From positions 1 through 64,000 of IMG/VR virus record IMGVR_UViG_3300017788_004205: 64,000 bases of DNA; one strand, written 5' to 3'. Position 1 is the stretch's first letter, and every line of letters begins with the position of its first letter. Source of the DNA: a virus. Below are positions 41,319-49,885 of the stretch, one piece after another. Below the pieces are notes generated by a model. It was not told where the DNA came from. It was given only the letters and a program-made list of their open reading frames with translations, and searched no databases. A program made the translations under genes and the position numbers.

Positions 41319-42089
41319 ATGGCTATTACATTACAAACGATTTTGGCTACCAATTCCTTTTCTGCTTCGAGGGTTATTATCAATAATAACTTTACGGCAG
41401 TTAAAGGTTCTATTGATGCTTTGGAAGGATATTTGAGTTCTTCTACTGGTGCATTGAGTGCCACTTCTGCTTATATTGAAAGGGGCTCCAATCCTATAAA
41501 TACAGTTCTTGTGACCTGTGAAGCCTCTGGTGCTTTTTTAGGTAATCTTTCTGTTAGTGGAACAAGTGGTCTTACATCTACTTCAATTACATCTACTGCT
41601 GGAATGACGGTTACTGGTGGAGACGTTCTTTTGAGCGATTCATCTCGCAAACTTGATATTAGCGGTAAATTGGTTTTAGATGGAGAGATTGTTCATAAGG
41701 ATTTTGGAAATTCCTTCTTGGATGCTTCTGATGAAGCTTCTTATGACCCAGCGAATGTTTCTACAATCACAGTTTCACATAAGCAAGCTATTCTTTCTGT
41801 TAGCGGTATTCACTCTATTATGCTTGATTTTTCAGGTTATGATGGAACTACAAATCTTGTAAAATCATTTTCTCTTCCTGTTGGTTCAACAACTGGTCAA
41901 ACATTGGAGATTGTTGTTAAGACCGATGTTGTAAGTGGTGTTTATATGGAAAAAACGAATGTTGCAAATATGACAGGAACTCAGAAGTTATACTTTACAA
42001 ATTCACCGCATGATTATCAATCTGTTCAACTTCGTTGGACTGGAGCTGTTTGGATTATTACAAATATCCTTGGCGCTGCGATTTCTTAA
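41319..42089 (+). CDS. Probable beta-structured virion protein (fibre or decoration)
   Basis: 256 residues, Ser/Thr/Gly-rich and low in charge. It opens with LQTILATNSFSASRVIINNNF, resembling the leader of phage fibre or whisker-like proteins, followed by alternating beta runs (LSVSGTSGLTSTSITSTAGMTVTGG and DISGKLVLDGEIVHKD). The C-terminus (HDYQSVQLRWTGAVWII) looks like the closing strands of a trimeric beta domain. It has a late-type promoter and a strong terminator and so is its own late unit. I infer a structural protein; which structure is unknown. Confidence 0.6.
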   Translation: MAITLQTILATNSFSASRVIINNNFTAVKGSIDALEGYLSSSTGALSATSAYIERGSNPINTVLVTCEASGAFLGNLSVSGTSGLTSTSITSTAGMTVTGGDVLLSDSSRKLDISGKLVLDGEIVHKDFGNSFLDASDEASYDPANVSTITVSHKQAILSVSGIHSIMLDFSGYDGTTNLVKSFSLPVGSTTGQTLEIVVKTDVVSGVYMEKTNVANMTGTQKLYFTNSPHDYQSVQLRWTGAVWIITNILGAAIS

Positions 42090-42108
42090 AATTCACTCTA
42101 AATTGAAA

Positions 42109-42139
42109 ATAAAAAGCCCGATTTCTCGGGCTTTTTCTT
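42109..42139 (+). terminator. Bidirectional terminator between convergent genes
   Basis: AAAAAGCCCGA, loop TTTC, TCGGGCTTTTT: 11-bp stem with A and T runs on both sides, between the plus-strand structural gene and the minus-strand gene ending at 42154. Confidence 0.9.
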
Positions 42140-42153
42140 TTTATTTAATTTTT

Positions 42154-42480
42154 TCACTTAAAACAATATGCTATTCCTATTTTAACATCGGATGTATCAT
42201 TTAATACTTCAATTAATCTTAATGTTTTAAATTCTTGTGTTCCACTCAATATTATCAAATCGCCTTCTTTTATTCTATGAGGGCTCCTCCAAGCTATTCT
42301 TACCCGCATTATACCATCTTCGGAAGAACTTTTCATTCTATCCAAAATGGTGCAATATTCAGAATCTTTGAATGAAGAAAAATCATGTCTTTTTCTAATT
42401 CTATCTGGAATTTCTTCTCGAAATTCTATTATTTTTTTAGGTTGTTTTTTTCTAAACAGTCTCCTAAAAAATGTAAACAT
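42154..42480 (-). CDS. Small basic hypothetical protein
   Basis: 108 residues, not recognised. A basic N-terminal helix (FFRRLFRKKQPKK) precedes a beta-rich domain: GIMRVRIAWRSPHRIKEGDLIILSG and FKTLRLIEVLND, which reads as a small barrel. It starts one base before the upstream gene's end and is in a minus-strand pair with 42482-42676. Possibly nucleic-acid binding by charge; not established. Confidence 0.65.
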   Translation of the reverse strand: MFTFFRRLFRKKQPKKIIEFREEIPDRIRKRHDFSSFKDSEYCTILDRMKSSSEDGIMRVRIAWRSPHRIKEGDLIILSGTQEFKTLRLIEVLNDTSDVKIGIAYCFK

Positions 42481-42481
42481 A

Positions 42482-42676
42482 TTATTGTCCTTCTAAAACG
42501 CGTAGACTTCTAATAAACATGGAAAGTTCTTCTTCATTCAATTCTGTAATTGAATTAACATTGAATTCTGCTAATCTTTTAAGATAGTTCTTTGCAGATT
42601 GTTCTCTTAGAGCTTGTTCATCGTTTTGGATGATTCTTGAACGTACTTGTTCAGTTGTTTCTGTAAATGTTTTCAT
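42482..42676 (-). CDS. Small helical hypothetical protein
   Basis: 64 residues, helical and charged (TTEQVRSRIIQNDEQALREQ, ITELNEEELSMFIRSLRVLEG). Minus-strand late-type motif 23 bases upstream. Followed after one base by the 108-residue gene, so the two are co-transcribed. Function unknown. Confidence 0.65.
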   Translation of the reverse strand: MKTFTETTEQVRSRIIQNDEQALREQSAKNYLKRLAEFNVNSITELNEEELSMFIRSLRVLEGQ

Positions 42677-42698
42677 AGTGGATTACATTTTAATTTTA

Positions 42699-42708
42699 AC
42701 TATATATC
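42699..42708 (-). promoter_or_regulatory. Late-type promoter motif (GATATATAGT)
   Basis: Minus-strand copy 23 bases before the ATG at 42676. Confidence 0.55.
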
Positions 42709-42719
42709 ACAAAATGAAT

Positions 42720-43103
42720 TTATGATTTCCTATTTTGTTGATTTTCAATCTCTTTATTTAAATTTTCATAAGTTGTAAAGAGTCTTTTCCACTCTTCTCT
42801 TATTACTTTTTTTACAAATTCCGCCAAAGTTTCTCTTACTGCGAGGTTATTTGAGAGAATTGCTCTTAAAAGAAGACTTTGATTTGCAAAATCAAGTGTA
42901 TCTTCATCTAATATAATAGACTTCTTTTTAGGCTTTTTTACTTCTTTTTTTTCTTGCGCTAACTGCTCATCATATGAAGCATTCAGCCTTTCTGCTACCT
43001 GTTTGAAGACTTCTTCTTCTTCTTTGTTTAAGATAGTTTCTTCTATTTCCTTGAAAATCTTTTGTGTGAAACCTTTTTTAAGTCTTATACCTGCTTGACT
43101 CAT
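42720..43103 (-). CDS. Helical hypothetical protein
   Basis: 127 residues, almost entirely helical, with a basic N-terminus, an acidic helix (FKEIEETILNKEEEEVFKQV), a Lys-rich linker (KKEVKKPKKKS) and two further helices. No domain recognised. It is divergently placed against the gp4-like gene; the 138-base gap contains the promoter at 43147 on the plus strand. Confidence 0.65.
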   Translation of the reverse strand: MSQAGIRLKKGFTQKIFKEIEETILNKEEEEVFKQVAERLNASYDEQLAQEKKEVKKPKKKSIILDEDTLDFANQSLLLRAILSNNLAVRETLAEFVKKVIREEWKRLFTTYENLNKEIENQQNRKS

Positions 43104-43146
43104 TTTTTTAAGTTTATTTTTGATAAAATAACTGAATTATCAGTTT

Positions 43147-43175
43147 TTGAACTTAGTTTTTTTTATGACTATAAT
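43147..43175 (+). promoter_or_regulatory. Sigma-70-like promoter of the head gene cluster
   Basis: TTGAAC at 43147-43152, 17-base spacer, TATAAT at 43170-43175, 67 bases before the ATG at 43242. Same layout as the other three copies. Confidence 0.72.
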
Positions 43176-43241
43176 GTATATGTTAAATAAGTAATTTAAT
43201 TGTACCAATATATATTCAAAAATTAATTTTTGTTCTAATAA

Positions 43242-43733
43242 ATGAAAGATATTAAAAAATTAAAACCTAATAATAATGGCCCATTTAGACAAGGTTATTA
43301 TAAGGTAAATAATCCTCAAAAATATGCAGGAGACCCAAGAGTTGTTATTTATCGTTCTTCTTGGGAAAGAAAATTCATGATTTTATGTGATTTAAGTCCC
43401 CAAATAGTTAGATGGGGCTCTGAGCCTGTTCAAATAAAGTATTTAAGCCCTATTGACAATAAAATGCACAATTACAATGTAGATTTCTTTATAGAAGTCC
43501 TTGATAATGAAGGAAAAAGGATGAAATACATTGTTGAGATAAAACCAAGTTCTCAAATTTCAAGAGAACCTATTTTAGAAGGCAAAGTAACTGAAAAGAA
43601 GCTTCAAAGACATGCTGAATTAACAAAAATGTATCATGTCAATAAAGCAAAGCAAATAGCGGCTATGAAATGGGCATTAGATAGAAACATGAAATATGTT
43701 GTCCTAACAGAAGAAAATTGGCCGTTTAAATAA
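43242..43733 (+). CDS. 4: Head completion nuclease, gp4-like (TnsA-type fold)
   Basis: 163 residues, close to T4 gp4 (about 150). The restriction-endonuclease-like catalytic set is visible: E42 in SSWERKF, D81 in YNVDFFIEV and the E99-x-K101 of IVEIKPS. In T4 the protein completes the head after packaging and is needed for infectivity; the TnsA-like nuclease site is established for the family. A C-terminal helix (AKQIAAMKWALDRN) and VVLTEENWP end as in relatives. It lies before the portal gene, as head genes do in T4-like phages. Confidence 0.82.
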   Translation: MKDIKKLKPNNNGPFRQGYYKVNNPQKYAGDPRVVIYRSSWERKFMILCDLSPQIVRWGSEPVQIKYLSPIDNKMHNYNVDFFIEVLDNEGKRMKYIVEIKPSSQISREPILEGKVTEKKLQRHAELTKMYHVNKAKQIAAMKWALDRNMKYVVLTEENWPFK

Positions 43734-43749
43734 ATTTTGGTAAAATTTT

Positions 43750-44373
43750 ATGTTTCAAACCATTACAGAAGCGGTCGATACCTTAAAAAAAGGATATAAA
43801 GAAGCAAGAGAAGTCTTAGGCGAAGAAGTGCAAGAGTGGTTTAGGCAAAAGTATCTTTTGCAAAAGCAACCAATAGAAGATAAACTTTACACAGTTCCAA
43901 GTTTAATTCCAAGAGGAAAGATTTATTTTGGAGTCTATGATTTCAAAGGAAAGTCTGAGAAGGGCTTTTATGATGTATTTCCACTTGTATTTCATATAAG
44001 CACAGCTCCTTATAAAAATATTGATTTTAGGCTTGGAGGTCTAAATTTGAATTATTATGATAATATCAAGAGAGCTGTCTTTATAGATGCTATTTCGACC
44101 TTTTTTCAAAACTACATAGAAGAAAATAAGAAGCGTTTAGAAGTCAAAGATTTAACTCAATATTCAGTTGAAGGAATGAATGAATTTTTAAACGGATATA
44201 TAGGAGAACTGGGTTTTAGATACAGAAAAAATAGAGAATCATACATCTGGTCTCAATTCAGACCTTCTACTGTTTTACCGATAGATTATGAAGATTGGAA
44301 GTGGTTACCTCTTTTAACTCCAACGGGAGTTTCTGGTCAAACTCTATCGAAAATACAATCAAGTAGTTACTAA
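43750..44373 (+). CDS. Head or wedge protein, possibly gp2 (DNA end protector)-like
   Basis: 207 residues. The central motif LIPRGKIYFGVYDFKG, YDVFPLVFHIS, GGLNLNYYDNIKRAVFIDAI (Y-D-x-F-P-L-x, then G-L-N-[LF]-x-Y) recurs in T4-superfamily phages next to the gp4 gene, where it has been labelled DNA end protector gp2; I am not certain of that label. It ends FRPSTVLPIDYEDWKWLP. The position between a gp4-like gene (16 bases) and the portal gene (17 bases) supports a head or head-tail role. Confidence 0.45.
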   Translation: MFQTITEAVDTLKKGYKEAREVLGEEVQEWFRQKYLLQKQPIEDKLYTVPSLIPRGKIYFGVYDFKGKSEKGFYDVFPLVFHISTAPYKNIDFRLGGLNLNYYDNIKRAVFIDAISTFFQNYIEENKKRLEVKDLTQYSVEGMNEFLNGYIGELGFRYRKNRESYIWSQFRPSTVLPIDYEDWKWLPLLTPTGVSGQTLSKIQSSSY

Positions 44374-44390
44374 TTATACAAGATAATATT

Positions 44391-46040
44391 ATGGCAGGAT
44401 TTGTATCAAAAGAATCAAATAGAACATACGGTTTCACATCTGGAACCGCAGATAGTGTTCGTAAACTCTCTTCATTCGGGATGTATTATGACGATTTGAT
44501 TATCCAAAGGCGACAAGCGGCTGGTGAAACAGAAACAAATATGGGCGGTTCTGGTGCAATCGGTCATTCTGTTTATGGTGGATATGGTTCTGCTCAATGG
44601 GACCAAAGACTTCTTGCGGCTATGGCTATGCAAGATATTGGAGGCATAAAGGCATTAGCCATCTACGACTCTAATTATGTTTCAAAAAGAGATTTCCTCC
44701 GTTCATTTTCTTTGAATGATGAGATTGTTGAGATTTTAGATACTATTGCTGATGAAGCTATTGTATATGACGATAAAAATTGGTTTTGTTATCCAGATAC
44801 AAGAGGTTTGGAGAGTGTTTTAAGTGACAGTAAAAAAGAAGAAGTAGTTGATGCAATCCACGAAGAGTTTAAGAAGCTCTATGTGAAATTTGGATTTAAC
44901 AATAACACAAAAGCTTGGAACCTTTTTAGACAGTATCTTATAGATGGTTTCTTGGCTTTTGAAATTGTAACTGATGAAGAAGGCGAAGATGTTATAGCCT
45001 TGAATAAATTAGACCCATCTACTGTTGAATTATCAACAATCTTAGGTGAAGATGGCCAAGAGTATGTTGTTTGGTTGCAAAAAGTTGGAAATGATAATGA
45101 ACAAAGGATTATTTATGATTCTTCTTTGATTTATATAGCATATGCTCAAAATCTTCAAATGGATAGGGTTTCTTATGTAGAAAGACTTGTGAGACCTCTT
45201 AATCTTTTGAGATTGATTGAAAATTCAAAGGTGATGTGGCATATCATGTATGCTCAATTTAGAATGAAAATGACTATTCCTATTGGAAGCAACTCTCCTC
45301 AAAAAGCAAAACAAGAATTATCAGAAATCTTAAATCATTATAAAGAAGAAATATTCTTTAATGATGCAGATGGTACTCTTAGCATTAATGGTCGTCCTTC
45401 TATCCCATTCTTCAAGCATTTCATGTTTCCATCAAAAGATGGCAACTCTCCAAATGTTGAGGTAATTGGTGGTCAAGGTGGGCCTGATTTGTCAAATCCA
45501 GACTTTCTTAAATATTTTGAGATGAAATTAAGAAGAGCATCTAAAATTCCTATGTCAAGATTCGGTGAGGGTGGGGGAACATTCTCTACTGCGGCAGAAG
45601 GAATCCAAAGAGATGAAGTTCGTTTTTCTAATTTCGTTAATAGATTGCGTTCTGGATTCCAAGAAATCATGCTAAAACCTTTGGTTTTACAGATTATTAT
45701 GAAATATCCTGAATTTCAAGGAGACCATCTTTTTAAGTCAAGCATAGGTATAAAGTTCAATAGAGACAATAGTTTTGAGACAGCAAGAAAAGTTGAGGTT
45801 ATGAAAAACCGAGTTGATACTATAACTTCTTTATTGGGAGTTCCAAAAACAAAGGATGATTCTTACTTTGACCTTGATTTTGCTATGGAAAACTTCATGA
45901 ACATGACTCGTGATGAACTAAAAGAAAACAAGTCAATGCTCAAAGAAAAGGAAAAGAAATCGGGCGACCAACCAGGTGACCAACCTGTTGATACGGAAGA
46001 AGGCGGAGGAGAAGCATCAACAGAAGCACCAGCTCTATAA
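44391..46040 (+). CDS. 20: Portal vertex protein, gp20-like
   Basis: 549 residues, close to T4 gp20 (524). Family landmarks: NEQRIIYDSSLIYIAY, VMWHIMYAQFRMKMTIPIG, GRPSIPFFKHFMFPSKDG, NVEVIGGQGGPDLSNPDFLKYFEMKL and KIPMSRFGEGGGTFSTAAEG then RDEVRFSNFVNRL, the T4-type portal core; the C-terminus is acidic and Gly-rich. It forms the dodecamer at the head vertex through which DNA is packaged. In T4 the portal is followed by scaffold, protease and capsid genes; here a long run of tagged proteins follows instead. Confidence 0.9.
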   Translation: MAGFVSKESNRTYGFTSGTADSVRKLSSFGMYYDDLIIQRRQAAGETETNMGGSGAIGHSVYGGYGSAQWDQRLLAAMAMQDIGGIKALAIYDSNYVSKRDFLRSFSLNDEIVEILDTIADEAIVYDDKNWFCYPDTRGLESVLSDSKKEEVVDAIHEEFKKLYVKFGFNNNTKAWNLFRQYLIDGFLAFEIVTDEEGEDVIALNKLDPSTVELSTILGEDGQEYVVWLQKVGNDNEQRIIYDSSLIYIAYAQNLQMDRVSYVERLVRPLNLLRLIENSKVMWHIMYAQFRMKMTIPIGSNSPQKAKQELSEILNHYKEEIFFNDADGTLSINGRPSIPFFKHFMFPSKDGNSPNVEVIGGQGGPDLSNPDFLKYFEMKLRRASKIPMSRFGEGGGTFSTAAEGIQRDEVRFSNFVNRLRSGFQEIMLKPLVLQIIMKYPEFQGDHLFKSSIGIKFNRDNSFETARKVEVMKNRVDTITSLLGVPKTKDDSYFDLDFAMENFMNMTRDELKENKSMLKEKEKKSGDQPGDQPVDTEEGGGEASTEAPAL

Positions 46041-46079
46041 AATTAACCCGAGGATTAAACAATAATCTTCGGGTTAATT
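46041..46079 (+). terminator. Long hairpin after the portal gene
   Basis: AATTAACCCGAGGATT pairs with AATCTTCGGGTTAATT (16 bp, one G-T pair) around a 7-base loop. There is little T run after it, so it may be a weak terminator or an mRNA-end structure. Confidence 0.6.
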
Positions 46080-46110
46080 CATAATACTCTATTTTACAGG
46101 GCTTATGCTT

Positions 46111-46120
46111 GATATATAGA
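46111..46120 (+). promoter_or_regulatory. Late-type promoter motif (GATATATAGA) of the tagged-protein array
   Basis: Exact copy, 32 bases before the ATG at 46152, the first gene of the array. Confidence 0.6.
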
Positions 46121-46151
46121 GATAGTTACAAAACATAAAAAATAATATTTT

Positions 46152-46616
46152 ATGAAAATCTTCGAGGAATACAAAAAAGACAAAGTGCATGAAGCCAAAG
46201 TATATGCTGGCGAACCTTTAAAAGAGGACATGGAAACTATCAAAAAGCATATAAATTCAGTCATTTTGAAGCCTTATAAGGTAAAAGCAGAGATATTTTC
46301 ACTGCATAGAGATTTTGGCGATTCTCAAACATTCATATCTAATCCCATAAGTGGAGCAGGTTTAGGTATATTCGGCCCAGCTATTGAGTATGTTCAATTA
46401 AATTTGGTTGTATCCAATCTGCCAAATAAATCAAATGCAAAAGAAATTGAGTTTTTGATTCGCTATACAACAAAAAGCAATTTGAATAACTCATTCCCAA
46501 GCGGTAAATATATTTTACAGGATGGGGTTATACAATTTGTAAGTTCAGAGGAAAACAAGCCTATTGAAGAAGTGGGTGAATCTAAATTTGCGGTTTCAAG
46601 CCACGATGAAATATAA
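46152..46616 (+). CDS. Tagged probable internal head protein
   Basis: 154 residues. The N-terminus MKIFEEYKKDKVHE shows the tag: F-x-x-Y and then V-x-E, close to the T4 internal-protein leader (MKTYQEFIAE). The remainder is mixed beta (VKAEIFSLHRDFGDS, EYVQLNLVVSNLPN, EIEFLIRYTTKSN). No catalytic motif is visible. First gene of the array after the portal, under an exact late-type motif. Inferred to be packaged in the head and cleaved after E14. Confidence 0.7.
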   Translation: MKIFEEYKKDKVHEAKVYAGEPLKEDMETIKKHINSVILKPYKVKAEIFSLHRDFGDSQTFISNPISGAGLGIFGPAIEYVQLNLVVSNLPNKSNAKEIEFLIRYTTKSNLNNSFPSGKYILQDGVIQFVSSEENKPIEEVGESKFAVSSHDEI

Positions 46617-46628
46617 TTTTTTTATAAA

Positions 46629-48947
46629 ATGAGATATTCTAACATACACGAATCATTTTTTGACTTTTTGAGATTTGTATCAGACGATGAAGAAAAGAGA
46701 ATCATCCAAAGAGTGGATGAATACTTAAATAACAATCCTGATTTTACTTATGATATGGAGTTCAATCTTCCAGGTCTTTGTCCAATAGAAAGAATTGCAC
46801 AATCATTAGTAATCAATGAAGGAAAGCTTAGAAAGGTTTTGAAGAATGTAGCTAAAAAAACAAATAGTATAGGCATAGCATCAGTTAGTTCAAAAGTATG
46901 GTCTGGTGATGTTCTTATATCTCTTAGTTTAGATGGTAACTTTAAGTTGAAAGGAAGTTCTTATAAGAGAAGTGTAGTAAGAGAATCATCAAATGATTCA
47001 ATTTCTGATTCAGGTGCTTATTTGAATGAATCATTTCTTTCGGCTCTTAAAAAAACTTTTGGATTTGGGACTTCAATAGATAAAGAAGAATTAGATAATG
47101 CGGCATTGGAAGTTGTAAAATTTCTTTATGATAGACCAGTTTATGACTATCATAAGAAAAGTGCTACTCCTGGGTTGATTTTCCTTTCTTTATTGTCTGA
47201 GGATAAATATACAAGTATTCCTTTCAAAACATTAGAGGAACTATTCAAATCAGATGTTTTAGATAACTGTGAAGTTATTAAGTTCAAATATAAAGATATC
47301 GAAGGCCCTCTTGTGGTATTTGGAAAGCCAGAACTAAGTAGAAAAGAATACCTTGTAGAGCACACAGCAGATTTCACAGAAATGCTTCTCATAAAAGAAA
47401 TTCAAAGAAAACTTATAGAAAAAGGGTTCTTAAATGATTATAATGATGACTTTAGAAGAAGAAAAAGTTCAATATCAGGAGAACTCAGTAAAGCTACTAT
47501 AACAGCTATATTGAATTTCCAAGATAAGTATAAAATTCCAACCGTAAGAAGAGGTGATATAAATATAGAGACGCTTCGTAAACTTGGGGTTAACCTTTCA
47601 TTCTTGGGTATTGACTTAAATATAAGTGAAACACCATTAATTGAAAAGTTGAAAAAAGAAGCAGAGTCTATCGGTCTTTCTCTTGCATCAAAAACATCAA
47701 GTCAACCAAAAATCACATCAATTGATGCTCCAATCTATACAGAAGATGGTTCCGATGATTATGATGATTCTTATTCTGAATACTCTTCACCAGAAGAAGT
47801 TCAGACTTCATCGGTTGATGATGAAACACAACAACCAACTCAAAGAATAATACAAACTGCATCACAACAATCAACTGGAGGTCAAACTCCGCAATTTACT
47901 GTTGGTGGAATTGCAGAAAGTGGAGTGATTGTAGATAGATTATTGAACGAATGGGATATTGTTAAAAGTTATGTTGATTCTGTTCAGAACATGAATATAA
48001 AAACTGAAACTTCTATGTTATTGATGTCAGCTATTGGAGATAATTCTAAACTATCTGAATCAACTAAAAAAGAAGTTCTCTCAAAAGTTCTTTATTTCAT
48101 GTTACAAGGTAAGGGGGGTTTCTTCCAAAATGTGGGAGGATTTGATAAGTTTCAAGGTGATTTGAATTCTTTGGTAAGAATAGATTGGATAGGACTTAGA
48201 AGTAAATTAATTTCCTATATCAATAATCCAGAAAATGTCGCAAAGGATAAAACACAAGGAAAAGAAATTTCAGATTCGTTAAAAGTAGAGCTTCAAGCTA
48301 TTCTTTCTAATTATGGTATAACTCCTACATCATCATTTTCAAGTTTCACTTCTTTTGCAAAAAGAAAGGAAGAAATGGGTTCTACTACAACCCCTTTTGT
48401 GAATCCAGATTTAGATGACGATGACGATGATGATGAAATAGAAATTTCTACAGATATTGCTCCTGAGCCTCCTGTTGTTCCTTCTCAAAAAATAGAAAAT
48501 GAATCTGACCCACGACAAGATAAGATAAAGGTAGATTTTATCGTATCTAAATTGATGGATAAAAATATGTTTGATTTCTATAATTCATTGACTAAAGAAA
48601 TAAAAAATAAAGAGAAGATAAAATCTAAAGGAATGGCTCCTACTCTAAGACTTGCTATAAATAAGATATTTGGAGAGCAATCGAAATTAGAATCTATCCA
48701 GAAAGAATCTATTATTTCTGAGTTGTTAGATATGTTACTTAAAAATGATAGTCTTTTCTCCAAAAATATGGGAAAGGCTCCTTTCATAAAGAAATTCTTC
48801 ACTACAAATGAACTTGATAAGTTTAATCAAGTTGATTATAAGAATCTCAGCTCAACTTTGATAGATTTTATTCTTTTCTCCGAAATAGAAGTAGCGAATG
48901 AAATCACAGCTAAACTAAACAGTTTATATGCTAAATATAGTAGTTAA
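46629..48947 (+). CDS. Large tagged protein with a peptidoglycan-binding-like domain
   Basis: 772 residues. The N-terminus is aromatic-rich (SNIHESFFDFLRF) without the usual tag spacing, but [LIV]-x-E sites recur soon after (SLVINEGK about 80, GAYLNESF about 138). Residues about 265-330 (LIKEIQRKLIEKGFLND, SKATITAILNFQDKYKIPTV, INIETLRKLG) form a PG_binding_1-like unit. The rest is helical, with two related segments (LLNEWDIVKSYVDSV; VSKLMDKNMFDFYNSLTKE) each followed by a helical repeat, separated by an acidic linker. No membrane segment is clear. Its end overlaps the peptidase gene by 20 bases. Probably a packaged structural protein or enzyme carrier. Confidence 0.65.
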   Translation: MRYSNIHESFFDFLRFVSDDEEKRIIQRVDEYLNNNPDFTYDMEFNLPGLCPIERIAQSLVINEGKLRKVLKNVAKKTNSIGIASVSSKVWSGDVLISLSLDGNFKLKGSSYKRSVVRESSNDSISDSGAYLNESFLSALKKTFGFGTSIDKEELDNAALEVVKFLYDRPVYDYHKKSATPGLIFLSLLSEDKYTSIPFKTLEELFKSDVLDNCEVIKFKYKDIEGPLVVFGKPELSRKEYLVEHTADFTEMLLIKEIQRKLIEKGFLNDYNDDFRRRKSSISGELSKATITAILNFQDKYKIPTVRRGDINIETLRKLGVNLSFLGIDLNISETPLIEKLKKEAESIGLSLASKTSSQPKITSIDAPIYTEDGSDDYDDSYSEYSSPEEVQTSSVDDETQQPTQRIIQTASQQSTGGQTPQFTVGGIAESGVIVDRLLNEWDIVKSYVDSVQNMNIKTETSMLLMSAIGDNSKLSESTKKEVLSKVLYFMLQGKGGFFQNVGGFDKFQGDLNSLVRIDWIGLRSKLISYINNPENVAKDKTQGKEISDSLKVELQAILSNYGITPTSSFSSFTSFAKRKEEMGSTTTPFVNPDLDDDDDDDEIEISTDIAPEPPVVPSQKIENESDPRQDKIKVDFIVSKLMDKNMFDFYNSLTKEIKNKEKIKSKGMAPTLRLAINKIFGEQSKLESIQKESIISELLDMLLKNDSLFSKNMGKAPFIKKFFTTNELDKFNQVDYKNLSSTLIDFILFSEIEVANEITAKLNSLYAKYSS

Positions 48948-49881
48948 AAAACCAAGAGATGTAGTTGATTATATTAGAAATGCTTCTACTGTAAAGGAAC
49001 GTTCTGATATTATTAAATATGTTAGTTCTAATTTTTTATCATACAAGACAGCAAGCGGAGAAATTCCGTTGAAGCTCGGGGATAAGAATCAAGATATTCA
49101 AGTTATCCAAAGTATTCTTGTAGGTTTGAATTTCTTAAAAGAAGAAGATTTAACAGGAGTTCTTGATGCTACTACAATGAAAGCTATAAAAAGATTGGGT
49201 TCACAATTCAAAATAGCTGTTGATGTTAATGCGCCTTTATCGAAGTCTATAATAGATTTATTTCTTAGGATGGAATATGGTCAGGATTACACACCTGGCA
49301 TGAAAGATATTCCAAAAGAAGCATATGCTGATAAATATAATTGGCCATCGAGACCAAGTGGACATAATCCACTTAAATACTCAGAAATTCAAAATATATT
49401 TGGAAAGATTGAATATGTTCCAACACATGGAAGATATATCAAGATAACAAATAACTTTATAAATGATAATATCATAAGTATAGAGATACCACAATTAGCT
49501 AAGATTGCAAATCCAAGAGGAACCAAAGTTAAATGTCATAGATTGATTGCAAATCAACTTAAAGCTCTTTGGGAGACTTGGGAAAAGGTTGGTCTTTTGA
49601 ATAGAGTTAAAACATATAATGGTCTTTTTGTCCAAAGATTTATGACTGGTACAAATAATACAAAATTAAGCTATCATTCATACGGAATCGCATTTGATAT
49701 AAATGCTGGAACAAATGGATATGGAGTAAATCCACCTGCTATTGGAGAAAAAGGTTCACTTAGAGAGCTTGTTCCTTATGCTATGGATTTAGGCTTTTTC
49801 TGGGGTGGTCATTTTAGAGGAAATAAAGATGGTATGCATTTCGAAGTATGCAAAATATTGAATCCAAATATTGTTGTTTAA
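48928..49881 (+). CDS. Peptidoglycan-binding and M15 (VanY-like) peptidase
   Basis: 317 residues. Residues about 48-110 are a PG_binding_1-like domain (LKLGDKNQDIQVIQSILVGL, GVLDATTMKAIKRLG). Residues about 195-317 match the M15 D-Ala-D-Ala carboxypeptidase/endolysin fold: SYHSYGIAFDIN with the zinc H-x6-D, and GMHFEV with the second H-x-E. It would cleave stem peptides in the cell wall. Its N-terminus aligns with the next protein only after that protein's tag, so it lacks the packaging leader. The ATG lies within the end of the preceding gene (20-base overlap). Confidence 0.82.
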   Translation: MLNIVVKKPRDVVDYIRNASTVKERSDIIKYVSSNFLSYKTASGEIPLKLGDKNQDIQVIQSILVGLNFLKEEDLTGVLDATTMKAIKRLGSQFKIAVDVNAPLSKSIIDLFLRMEYGQDYTPGMKDIPKEAYADKYNWPSRPSGHNPLKYSEIQNIFGKIEYVPTHGRYIKITNNFINDNIISIEIPQLAKIANPRGTKVKCHRLIANQLKALWETWEKVGLLNRVKTYNGLFVQRFMTGTNNTKLSYHSYGIAFDINAGTNGYGVNPPAIGEKGSLRELVPYAMDLGFFWGGHFRGNKDGMHFEVCKILNPNIVV

Positions 49882-49885
49882 TTTT

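Noticed and set aside
48916-48947. Possible frameshift fusion of the 772-residue protein with the M15 peptidase
   Set aside because: A stop lies 12 bases before the ATG in the peptidase frame and there is no slippery run; a simple overlapping start explains it.
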